From contig CM043871.1 of NCBI GenBank assembly GCA_023846275.1, positions 30,224,569 to 30,288,568 on the forward strand: a DNA stretch of 64,000 bases. The letters are read 5' to 3'. A program made the position numbers and the translations under genes. Positions 49,801 to 60,594 of the stretch are shown here, in pieces. The DNA is from Vanilla planifolia (taxonomy: Eukaryota > Streptophyta > Magnoliopsida > Asparagales > Orchidaceae). Under the pieces are notes generated by a model. That model was given only the letters and a program-made list of their open reading frames with translations. It searched no databases and was not told where the DNA came from. How positions within the stretch are numbered: the stretch's first letter is position 1; each line of letters opens with the position of its first letter.

Positions 49801-50050
49801 AAAACAACTAAGGGCAAGAGCTGGGCGATTTTGAGAATGCAAGTTGGCGCAGTGATTTTGAACAAGACGGTGGGCGGTGATTTTGAACAATAACGGCCAA
49901 CTATGAGATTAAAGACGACTTCCTTCACTCTCTGGAACTAGTTAGGTAAGCTCACTCTCCTTTCATTAGTGACTCTCCATCTTGTTACCAGGCCTCACAG
50001 CCTGAAGAATAGCTCTCCGATAATGGAGGGTCCTGGGGGTTGCACATACC
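46900..50050 (+). mobile_element. Gypsy retroelement fossil, pol remains plus LTR
   Basis: A segment at about 47220-47270 resembles the end of the aspartic protease (the ILWMD motif). At 47480-47671 the start of reverse transcriptase is recognisable (PAKLKEMK and GKGFIRPSTSP), and further pieces follow to about 48050. A 430-bp tandem duplication covers 48022-48880. An LTR appears to start at TGTGACATCCCTAATTC (about 48820) and to run to about 50050. Its inner part (49150-50050) is less AT-rich than the surroundings. The element is broken by many changes, and integrase was not recognised. The small frames in the LTR (such as 49257-49553, minus) are not genes. Confidence 0.7.
48022..48880 (+). 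repeat. 430-bp tandem duplication inside the Gypsy fossil
   Basis: CTCCCAAAGTATGTA occurs at 48031 and 48462, and GCCAAGAGTA at 48411 and 48840, giving offsets of 431 and 429. Long strings between them match, such as GACTTGCTCAAGC and AGACAATTCTATTCACTTAGGA. Identity is high but not perfect. The duplicated block spans the end of the recognisable pol sequence and the first bases of the LTR, so the LTR start occurs twice (about 48392 and 48821). Confidence 0.9.
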
Positions 50051-50099
50051 CCAATAGGTCTTTTGCAGAAATTTTGGGTGAGTCTATGAATTAGATTCA

Positions 50100-52440
50100 C
50101 CGAAGAAGATTACTTATGTTGTTCGATCTTGGAACATAGTAGAATTACAAATGAGAGTAGACAAATGGCACCCAAACGTCCATCTGAGCTTGGAACCTTC
50201 TCTAATCCATCTCTTCAACAAAGCATCCCTCTACTCTTTAGTATCAACAATCAAAGTTGATACAGCAACAATCAACTTTACTCCACCTAAAGTTGCAAGG
50301 TTTTGCATAGTGGTGGATTTGGCCAAGGACTTACCCACCAGAATAAAGATCTCCAAAATAAAAAAAATTGAAGAAGCAATAATGGTTTTTGTTAGAAAAT
50401 CTAATATGATACTCTTCATAGTTATTACTAAGGCTATTGCAAATAGGGTCATAACATTCTTCATTGTAAACACAATAAAATGACAACAAATCTACTTTCA
50501 ATGTCACATAAGCAGAAGGCTCCCAATAAATTGACTAAGTTGAATCCTCTTAACCTAGTGTTAAATCGTAAGTTAGAATTATAGAATGAAGGGCAATTAC
50601 ATTAAAATAAATCAACACTAGAAGGTGCTTCTATGCATAAAGCACTCAAACCACCAAGCCAATGCCCATCTCCTCAAAATCAAAGGAAAATAATAAGAAG
50701 CATGGCAACAACAAATGTAATTCTAATTATAACTAACAGGGCACCGATGCAAGACATGGAACCAAATATTCTCTCCAATCAAATTATAGATGATTTCAGC
50801 ATCTTAAAGAAATCTCAAAGAAAATGTTGACAAGAGGTCTCAGTCTTTGATTCTGAAGTACCACAGGATAAAGCTCACCATCAATATGATCTTCAATCAC
50901 TAAAGACTCATAGCAAAACACTTCAGCAAAGAACCATGGGCTCAAGTTTCCTACAATACAACGAGGAAGAATTCACTCCAATCTTAAACAAATAGACTAA
51001 GGAAAGGCAAAAGAAGATGCAAAAAGATCAAATAATCCTAAATGAATAAATACATAGAAGCTGTTGGATCATCTAAATTGCAGAAAATGTGAAGCAAAAT
51101 TACTAACATCTTCATATGGAGCATAAAGGGAGCAACAAAAAATGTTTGGTTAGTTAATTTAAATATATTTTTAAATTGCATAAATTTTCTTTGTTGCACT
51201 AATGAAACCCATGACCAAAAAATGTTTAGTTAGAATTTGAACATTATGAAGGCAACAAATCAAATAAGATACGAATCCTTTGGAAAAAAGAAGTTTCCTA
51301 TAAGGTAATTTTGGACGATGAGCGACTGATTCATCTTGTGGTCAAATATCAAGACTGGAACAATTCTGTTAATCGCATTTGTTTATGCCAAATGCTCAAC
51401 TATTGAAAGAAGACCTCTTTAAAATCAGTCTCATCCAAATTGTTGAGAACTCCAACATGCTATGACTAATTGGAAGAAATTTTAATCTAGTAGCATTTTT
51501 GGATGAGTACAATAGGTATTCCACTCTTAAAATGGTAGCAATTCAAGAATCTATAGATTGCATCAATTAGTGTAGTCTCAAAGAACTTTATTTATTTAGT
51601 AATCATTTTACTTGGTTTGGTAAAATGAGAGCTGAATATGAAAAATATTGGATGGAGTGATAGTGAATCAAGAATGTGCTGATCAAGTTCCATTACTTAT
51701 GTATTTTCTTAAAGACTCTCCACCAACCCCAAAACAATTTAGGTTTTAAAGCATGTGGGTGAAGCACAAATCCTTCCTCCAAACCATGGAAAGTAATTGG
51801 ACACTACCAATTAATTATTATGGAATGAAAGCTCTTATGTTTAAGTTAAAAAAACAAAAAAAATGTTTAAAAGAATGAAATAAAATAATGTTTGAAGACA
51901 TTTTTTATGTAAAAAAGCCCAATTTAAAGCAAGTTAGAGCAAGGAAAATTGGAAGGAGTTAACTAAAGGTTAATGAAACTCTCCTTGATGATATTGCAAA
52001 AGAGGAAGACTATTGACACCAAATAGCTTAAATTAAGGAAAAAGAATACAAAATTTTCTTATGCTGTGGGAGAAAAAAGATCTAAGATTAATATTAATAG
52101 CATAAAGGATTTCGTGGGTTGTTGGATAAAATAAGAAGATGAAATAGCAGATTCCACAATTCAATATTTTCAAAGCTTGTTATTAGCTTCTAAACTAGAT
52201 GATAATGATTTCATGCCTAGCTACATTCCTTCCTTGGCAGCAGATGAAGATAATAAACTATGGATGAAGAAAATCTCAAAGGAGAAAATTAAAGAAATAG
52301 TATTTTAGATGGATCAATGACAAGCCAAATGATTATTTCTAAGTCACTTGGGAGCTCAAGAAAGGTAATCAATCTCACCCTTACTTTTCATCCTTGCTAT
52401 GAAAGTCTACAAAACTATTGAATTAAGCTAATAGAGACAT
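50100..52440 (+). mobile_element. L1-type LINE (non-LTR retrotransposon) relic
   Basis: ORF1-like remains lie at 50151-50483. The product contains HLFNKASLYSLVSTI, ARFCIVVDLAKDLPTRI and a preceding EPSLI segment, as in the DUF4283 part of plant L1-type ORF1 proteins. ORF2 endonuclease pieces lie at about 51440-51650 (the end of a GDFN-like region, then a TWFGK-like block). The WVKHKSFLQTME and KALMFKLKKQKKCLKE blocks at about 51750-51880 are typical of the stretch between endonuclease and reverse transcriptase. Reverse-transcriptase N-terminal remains lie at about 52090-52310 (KDFVGCWIK and IPSLAADEDNKLWMKKISKEKIKEI), and a LGAQERQSIS-like echo of the GLRQGDPLSP motif lies at about 52350. There are several in-frame stops and frame changes throughout, so it is dead. 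It stops where Copia sequence begins (about 52440), and no poly-A tail was seen. Confidence 0.75.
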
Positions 52441-54975
52441 TAATAATTTTTTAATAATGCCGTTATTATATATCTTACAAAGAATCTAATTCATCATTCC
52501 ATGACCAAACACATTGATACAAAGTTTCACTTCATTTAGGAGCAAGTAAATCACCAGATTGTACTACTCAATTTTGTTCCTTCATGAGATCAATTACTAA
52601 ACATTTTTATTAAACTTTTACCAAGTGATTTGTTTATTAGCATTAAGATGTTTCTTAGGTTATTAACTCCTTAGAGTGATTACAAAAAAAGACAATAATT
52701 TAGAATTAATAGGATCTAACCTTTATAAGAGTAGATTATTTCAAGTAAAATATTTATAATTTATTATAGTTTTGAGCAAAATATTCATAGGTCATTTTGA
52801 TTTAGTTTATTTTTCATAAAATATTCATAATTTTTTTAATAATCTTATTTTTTTTTAGTTATGATTTTATTATCATCAAAAGAAGAAGATTGTTGATCCC
52901 ATGGCTTTTATGATAATGTGATAATAATAGAATTTTGTATTGTTATTATTAATAGTTTGTTTAAGTTGATATTTCAAACAAGAGATAAGATCAAGTATAT
53001 TATAAGTAGTAATAAGAAGATTTACTCTTACAAAAATTTCAAAGGTTAAGGGCTTCAAATAGTGGGATAACTTACAGAGGGTTTAACTTTTTATAATGTG
53101 ACAACTATCATGAGTAATATTTATTTTTTTATTATGATTAGATCATTAAAACCTATGCTTTTTCCCTTATGACACTTAAGATACTCTACTCATGCATGCA
53201 TTCTTTTTAAGTCATTCTTAATTTAATTCAAGTAGTCATGTTAAGCACTAAAACATATACACCATTCATATAGAATACATTATATTCAAAATATGTGCTA
53301 AGGATAAAGAAATTAACTTCAAAATAAGCTTTTTTTTTCATTTTCTTGTGATTATATAATATAATGATGATGTCGTACTTATACGATATGGTCCCTAGCT
53401 TAAAGTACTATTAAAAGGTAAAACTATGAAAGTGTCGTATATGTACAATGGTCTCTCATTATACAGATGCAATGGTTTGTAAGATGAATGATAAATATAA
53501 ACTTAATCATATAAGAAATTATTTGTATGATTTCTGGTTATGTTGTAAGAGTTTTCTTAAGTATCATATTTATACTAATACCTTCTTATATGTGTAAAAT
53601 AGTTATTTCCTCATGATTAAACTCCATTTAACTTAAAATGACCATTTGTTACTTGATCGTACATGATATCATCCATGTATAAATTCAAGTTCTATTATGT
53701 GTATATTTTTAACTTTAAATTATATATTATGAAGTAATATGTATTATTTATACAATTCATTTCTCTTGATAGATAATTTAAAAGACTAGATAAAAATATT
53801 ATAACATTATTGTATGAATATAATATTATTTGTCATATCAATACAATCATTTTGTTAAGTTGTAATTCATCAACTAAAATACTATCGTAGTATTACAAAC
53901 ATTTATGATAGAAAAAACTTCAAAGCTTAGCACATTATTAAAACATTATCATAAAATAATGACTCATTTATTGAACTTGTATAATCATCTAGAATATGAA
54001 TAATAAACATATTATATTTGTATAATCTTAACAATCATTTATTAAGGAGATCTAAAAGCCAAAAAAATGTGTTAAAGTTTTATATTGTATACTATGTTTA
54101 TTAGTATAATAATTATATTACAAATTTATATAACTAAAATGTGAAGGTCAGATAGGTAGTTTTTCAGGATAATTAACTCTATTTATTTATCTCCTTGGTA
54201 CAATCTACTGATCGTATTTTTATGATCAGTTCTCACAATTTGTAATGGTAAATTAATCACTTTAGGAAAATAAATAAAAATATTCTACTTACCTTAAGCA
54301 ATGATAAAATAATCAAGCATATAAATAATAATGTTTTCAAGATAAATGCATTGCTACATCTTCTAAAACGAACTTCCCATGCTTAACTTGCAAAGTCATT
54401 CTAGAAGCATCACTATGTGGTTATTAAAGCTTTTCTTGTTGCACTATGTTCGACCTCTTCATTTCATCTTGTTGTTTTAAGATTGGTAGCATCCTCACAT
54501 GTATTTAGATATTGTGACACTTGAAGGTTTGCTTAGGTTTAGGTTAATTGTATAATTACTTGCTATTAAGTTCATTAACACTTTTGTCATTTAGTATTTG
54601 AGCTATTTTCTTTAGTATGGCTATGGTTTGTCTATGGCAGTAAAATCTTAGCAATTGATTGCCTAGTGAGTGATTAAGTTGTTGTCAAGGTTTGTATCCT
54701 ATCCATCATGTGGCAAAGGATATTGATTTATTGAAAGCCTAGTTCGATTAATTAGAGGTGGATGTAAGCCTTGTGTTGGTGGTTAAACCACTTAAAGTTC
54801 TTGTGTATATTCTTACTTACTCTTATCTATTTCTACATGTTTATACAATAACATAATTCAAAATTCTAAGAAATATTTTAAAAAACATAATTGATTCAAT
54901 TGTTTTGATTAGAAATACTCATTTTATTAAAAAAAGTTTAAATAACCAAAATTCGCCACATCCCTCCTCTTATGA
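52440..54975 (+). mobile_element. Copia retroelement fossil (SIRE/Maximus type), 3' end with LTR
   Basis: At about 52480-52680 the end of Copia RNase H is recognisable (MTKHIDTKFHFIREQV, then the region of the IFTKPLP motif). A purine-rich tract (AAAAGAAGAAGATTG, about 52878-52892) precedes the LTR start TGTTGATCCCATGG at 52891. The LTR runs to about 54975, where the ATTCGCCACATCCCTCCTCTTATG terminus matches this lineage. LTR length, about 2.1 kb, suits SIRE/Maximus. The 5' part is replaced by the LINE relic. It is broken and old. Confidence 0.75.
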
Positions 54976-57040
54976 TTGACAAGTTATTTTTAAGGGCCAT
55001 TTTAGTATGTGGAGAAGCATTCCTTTGTAATATTTAGGTTATTAAAAAATGAATAAGATAAGATTGTATACTCATTTTTAATTGAGTATATAATTTTTTT
55101 CCAAAACAATAAATTTCTATCTTTATAATATTTTAAAGGAATTGAATGGGTTCTAATTACAACTTCATCATGTTTTTCAATGTTTTAATTAGGTTTCAAA
55201 AACCTAAGCTTATCATAATGCTTTTACTTTCTTTATTGAAATGTATGCTTAAAACCTCAAACATTTTCATACTATGCAATTTTACTCTTTTATTCATATG
55301 ATTGCTATCTTTAGGTATTAAACGCTTATAAAAAATATGTTATTTAGTAGACTAATATGACCAGAGTTCTTTTGGATCAATACAATGATAATAAACTATA
55401 TAGATATGATAAACCATACCTTATCTTGTCATTCTTTTAAATCTTCTATTCTAGTTCAATGGATGACATTCATAGATCCTATTGATAATAATGATTTAGT
55501 ACAAGTGCATAACATGCAATAATAACCACATTAAAAAATTATCAAATTCAAGGCCAAAATAAAGTCTGATAATGAGACTTTATTTATGTTATTATAGATA
55601 TAATCTATAAATGGTGGTCTAATAAATAGTAATACCTCTCATATTATTTGGTAAGAAATTATGCTTATATTTTAGCAATTAACTAGTGTTATAAAGACAA
55701 CATAATAACTTACGGATGGCTAGAAGAATCTGAAATGAAAGATAAACAAATACTATGAACTTGTCAACGAGAGTGGATGGGGGATGAAATTATGAAACTA
55801 GATTACTAAAGGCAAACAAAGATGTGTGGAAATAGCTATTGTAGGTATGCAAACTTTTGCAAAAACAAGTACATCATTTTATATATCAATGTTATCTAAC
55901 TTTGAAACAACACATCATAAATGAACTTAAACTATGCTACATACATTTCCAATAATATAGCTTTCAATAACCTAAAAAAGGAACACATTTGTGTCTGGCT
56001 ATCATAGTAGATCCTTCTAGTAAAACATTAGTCTAACTTAGTTTTCACTTAATCAGCAATCATTCAATGAGCACCATGATGATGCAATGAATAATTTTTC
56101 TATGTTCAAACTTAATATAGAAGGTATATCTTTCTCAGAAAAATTGATGTTACATAAAGAAAACACTACACAAATTATTCTTTAATATACCAACAATAAG
56201 AAGTGGTTGTTAATTGGTGCACCATCATTGAAGCATAAAAAAGGTTTTATTATTATAGATGATGAAAAGATAATTAAAAAATTATGAAACATCTCTACAT
56301 ACATTCAGACTATCTTAATAAAGCTTTTAAAGACATTTATGTAGATGTATTAAAAAAAATTACAAAGCATTACAAAATTATCACAAATTGGTTTCATGAT
56401 GATGATAGACTTCATCAAGGCTAATCTAGATAAATGCATTATGTTGATGGTTTTAGAGGGACATGAGTCAAAGTTTTGGATAAAAACACATATGAAGCAC
56501 CATGCAGAGTTGGAAACTTATAATATATGAGATTAAAAGTTTTGCATATAATTATGTAAGTGCAATAATTTAGAAACTATAATTTATGAGATTGGTAGTT
56601 TTACATTTCATAATGTAGTTGTCATAATTTATAATATTGTAGTAATTTAATTCTTATTGCATTAAATATTTTTTATGTTATAAAATTTTGTATATGTATA
56701 ATTGTTATAATCATGTTACATTATTTTAGGTATAGATCAAACAAGACTCTTTGAAGAGAAGATTGTGACATTACTGCAAACATTAGATGAAGAAGAGAAA
56801 AAAAATTAAGAAGTTTTGGAAAAAGGTATGTCTTTATCAAATGAATAAAAAACAAATGTATGATAAGCCTTATTCATAACATGTGTATACAACTAAGATA
56901 CTGAGTTGATATAAGCAAAGAGCATGCAACTATTTTCAAATGCCAGTATGATCTTTTTAATGGTTAGTCAATGTATTAATAGAACATGGATTAATATTTG
57001 ACACAAAATATATGTTAATAATTAAATAAGTTGCTATTTT
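54976..57040. other. Unassigned DNA upstream of the Harbinger relic
   Basis: Some of this may be the 5' part of the PIF/Harbinger element, which usually has a second gene with a Myb/SANT-like domain, but I could not recognise one. Around 56330-56470 there is a weakly protein-like stretch without a family match. No open frame of note exists. Confidence 0.4.
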
Positions 57041-57790
57041 CATGTGAGTTGTTGCACAAGCCTACAATTATAGAAGAATGTGAGTCTTTTCAACATTCAC
57101 TCAAAGCTAAATTGATATTTTAATCGTATACTCTATGACATTCTTGTACTTCCACCTATCCTAATTTTATTTTCTTAAAAAATATTTACTTGTTCCTCTT
57201 ATTTATAAAACAACCAAAATTTCTACTCATACCTTTATAATTCTATTAGGACATTACATGTGCTAACAATAATAATACATAAACAAAATGGATATAAAAC
57301 TAGAAAATATTTTGTATCCCAAAACATTTTGGCCATAGTGAACTTTGACAAATAATTTCTTCATGTTGCTTAAGGTAAGAAGGATCTACTATAGTTATGT
57401 GTTTACTTAGGCCAAATAAAGAACAAAACAAGTTCAACATGTCTCACAGAAAATATTATCTTATTAACTCAAGCTATGTAAACACTAAAAAGTTTGTAGT
57501 ACATATCAGAGGATTTGAGTATCATCTAAGCAAAATGCCACATGACATAGTAATGTAGATACAATATGTAAAAATTATATAATCACTACCACCCACAATT
57601 TAGATTTATTGTTGAACAAAGGTTCAAAATTATGAAATGAAGGTTTAAAGTGTTAATAGATGCGAAGCCCTTCACATTAGTGTCAAATTAGATATAATAC
57701 TGGCTTATTGTATGTTACACAACTTTATTGGTAATTGTAACGAGGATGACATATTTTAACATAGCAACACAAGAATTATCATATGAAGAC
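57040..57790 (+). mobile_element. PIF/Harbinger transposase relic (DDE_Tnp_4 type)
   Basis: This is a plain DNA transposon relic, read from the + strand in several frames. The order of motifs is that of plant PIF/Harbinger transposases: ECESFQHS and then YFNRILYDILVL at about 57080-57150; KMDIKTRKYFVSQNILAI-like and then EGST at about 57290-57380; YYLINSSYVNTKKF and RGFEYHLS at about 57450-57530; FIVEQRFKIMK and RFKVLIDAKPF at about 57605-57680; and ILAYCMLHNFIG at about 57695-57735. Frame changes separate these blocks, and stops lie in several, for example just after FKIMK and shortly after AKPFTLVSN. It cannot encode an active enzyme. Confidence 0.78.
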
Positions 57791-59138
57791 AATGATAATG
57801 ACTTATTGTAACAAGAAAATAATTTCTCTTGTAATAGGATTGGAGACAAATTTGTAAGAAACTGTAATAGTACAACAATTATGCATAGCTATAGTCGAGT
57901 TAAGTCTGTTGTTATTTTATTATAATAAAAATATGTACTTTTATATTTTATATCCTTAACCATTATTATCATGTATTTACAAGAATAATGTTAAAGAGCA
58001 CAAGACAGCAAAATGAACTCAAAAAGTTCTTAAATGAATGCATGTATCATCATTACATTTGGTATAATCAAACAATTGGTATTTTAATAGACAATTATAA
58101 GGTTGATGAATTGAAACATTAACATTAGGTAGTTAAGGAACCTTTGAAGGAGTTTAGATTTAAAATAAGTGGTGAATTCAGCATAAGATTGTTTACTTTA
58201 TAAATTCTACATCCATATAATTTATATAGATTTTTCTTACAATTAATCTATTTTTTAGAAATAATTTGTTTATTATTCAAATTTGCAATGTTTAGATATT
58301 GAAGTTGTTCAATTGTTTGCTTTGCAAATTGATTGTTTTGATACAATTTGTTTATGCTATGATCTAGCTTGGGATAACATCTAAAAAGGAATTTTTTTTA
58401 ACTTTACTAATACAAGAATAATTGGTTTAAGCTAAATCCCAAATAATTTAATCCCAATTGTTGTCAAACAAACCTTAAGGGGGCATAACTCTTTAAGATG
58501 ACTAAGATAAGAAGTTTTGATCTGATTTTAATGGCTTTAAAAGAAATTTTATAAAAAAATTTAAAAATCTGATTTATTTTAAAAAAATATTATTTAATTT
58601 AAAAAATTTTAAAAATATTTAAATATTTTTTTAAATGATGCACCAAATATAACCTAAATAGAACATACGTAAACATTCAGGAATTATTTTCATACAATTG
58701 ATCGAATATATTTTCAGCAAATGATAAAAAAAAATTTGAATATTCAACTGATAATTACATGCATTTTTAAGTTCATCCAACAAAACATAAACGTGTTTAT
58801 AAAAAAAAAATGTATAAAATTCCTCCACCCGTCAACACCTGTAAAATGCCCGCGATAGCCAAAGACAGGATCTTTTTAGTGTGATTGTCCAGCTCATTTT
58901 TCAACCGAATCCAACAGTTCTAACGTTCGACACGCAACACAAATATTTAATAAGAAATATTATAATAATATGTTTTAGCGGCATTGACTCTTTGGAAAGT
59001 CAAATCGAACCTTCCCTTCGAGAATACGCGCTCTTCACCTGGCGAACATGGGACCCTCGCTTAGTTCATTCTTCCGCCTATAACTGGCAGAGGAAGAGAT
59101 GGACAAAAGACACGGCGAAACCTCCACTGCAGAAAGCC
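57791..59138. other. Spacer between Harbinger relic and PSK gene
   Basis: At about 58440-58480 the string TTGTCAAACAAACCTTAAGG resembles the right end of a Harbinger or Tourist-type element (ending CAAACAAACC, followed by a TTA target site). I did not find the matching left end, so this is only a candidate terminus. From about 58520 to 58650 the DNA is nearly pure A and T. GC content rises from 58990 as the PSK gene approaches. A weak TATA-like CTATAACTG lies at about 59075. Confidence 0.35.
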
Positions 59139-59475
59139 ATGGGAAAGGCAGCTGCCGTCTTTGTGCTCATCGTCCTCTTCCTCTCCGCCTGCCGGACGCA
59201 AACCGCAAGGCCTTCTCCTGCGGAGAAGCCCGGCTCTGTTGAGGTGAGCGAACAATATGAAATGTAAAATATATATCCTTCTTGGTCACCTTCTCCCTCT
59301 GCTGGGTTCTGCTTCCTCCGTTCTGAGAAATTTGGGTCATGGGCAGGTGGTGGATGGGGAGAGCGTGGACGTGAGCTGCGCCGGAGTTGGGGAGGAGGAG
59401 GAGGATTGCTTGATGAGGAGGACGCTCGCGGCTCATACGGATTACATCTACACCCAAGAGAAGCCCCATGTTTAA
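59139..59475 (+). CDS. Phytosulfokine (PSK) peptide hormone precursor, two exons, 77 aa
   Basis: The product is a preproprotein that is secreted and cut to the five-residue growth hormone YIYTQ, whose two tyrosines are sulfated in the Golgi by tyrosylprotein sulfotransferase; the mature peptide is sensed by PSKR leucine-rich-repeat receptor kinases. Exon 1 is 59139-59243, encoding 35 residues with a signal peptide ([18 protein letters not shown]). Exon 2 is 59347-59475. The intron is 103 bases in phase 0, GTGAGC to GGGCAG. Residues 68-72 are YIYTQ, preceded by D67, the acidic residue needed for sulfation, within HTDYIYTQ. The usual C-x9-C spacing is present (C46, C56), with [16 protein letters not shown] before the hormone. 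Precursors in this family are about 75-100 residues, so length fits. The in-frame upstream ATG at 58881 was rejected because it lies in AT-rich flank and would bury the signal peptide. Confidence 0.95.
59244..59346 (+). other. Intron of the PSK gene
   Basis: 103 bases, GT-AG, phase 0. Splicing joins E35 to V36 and places the hormone block in frame with the signal peptide. The short open frame that would result from reading through the donor ends after six more codons, without the hormone. Confidence 0.88.
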
Positions 59476-60594
59476 CTGAGAGTTGCTTTGCTTCTTATTT
59501 CATGTATATATGCACTTTATTAGACGAAAAGGGAGGAATAATGAGATTCGTGTTCAATTTTTTCTATTTCTTGTTTGATTTTTATTTAATTCGATGAGTT
59601 TAGGTTGGAATTTCTAGGGATGAAGATGACTTGGGCATGGTTCGTTTGACGGTATTTTATGGTTCCAAAACAATTTTTATAAAACTTTTAGGAAAGATGA
59701 TTTATTTAAGTTTTTTTATTCATTTAATAAAATAGAAAAGTTTACAAAACATTCTTTGTATAAAGAGCTTTTTAAAACCATGTATAATCTCTAAATAGAA
59801 CATGTGAAGGTTTTGAGAAGAGAAGTTTTGATATGGAAATAAAACTTTAGAAAAATAAATAAAACATTATTTTAATTCAAGAGTTGGATCTTCCTATGCC
59901 AATGATGACCACTAAAAAAATATTTAAATGAAAAAAGGAACGCTAAATAGAAAATAACGAAAGTTTTAAAAAAAAACCTCTTTTATGCATAATTTTATTA
60001 AATAAACTTAATTTTTTTATCATGGTTAAAAGGAAGCATTAATAATTAATAATTTAGCCAAATACAAAATAGCTCATAATATGCATAAAATAAATCTGCG
60101 GTAGATCAACAACTGCTTATTAAACTCACCCCCTAAGTCGTATGTTATAACAATATTTTAAAATTATGTTTAAGTTTTTCATGTATTTAACAATTTTTTA
60201 TCAAAAGTCAATCACTTAAATCTTATCTAATTGTTTCTATTTAATTTAGCTCAAATTGAGCGTATTAGCCAGTTCACTTAATAATAAATTAAACACCATT
60301 TTTAATTTTTAATATATTATTATCCTATTTTTCATGTATACAATAATAATTTTTTCAAAATAATAAAGTTGTTTTCACGTGAGTTACTGGAATTTTACAA
60401 GCACAAAATAACAATTAAAATTTTATTAAAAAAATGCTTTAAAAAAAATATTTGTTTTGGAAAACAGTAGTTTAAGGGCACTTGAACGGCACCGGCTGTC
60501 ATTCGTTGCGTCTGCTCTGGGGGGCATATGTCTGTTTCCCGCCATTAAACTAAAATCCGAGGCGAAGGAGAGCACAATCGAAGAAATCGTGCAG
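59476..60594. other. PSK 3' flank and EVE gene promoter region
   Basis: The stretch is AT-rich. A possible AATAAT polyadenylation string occurs at about 59535. GGTTCGTTTGACGGTATTTTATGG near 59641 has the look of a transposon terminus, but no partner was found. GC content rises sharply at about 60470, shortly before the EVE gene, marking its likely leader. Confidence 0.45.

Noticed and set aside
50231-50473. Minus-strand frame of 80 codons as a gene
   Set aside because: It is opposite the LINE ORF1-like remains, which have family motifs on the + strand.
58881-59138. Upstream in-frame ATG of the PSK precursor
   Set aside because: It would place 86 residues before a clear signal peptide and lies in AT-rich flank.
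60457-60594. 46-residue N-terminal extension of the EVE protein
   Set aside because: EVE proteins begin just before WLLKTEP. The extension shows no clear targeting signal and is better explained as leader. Not fully excluded.
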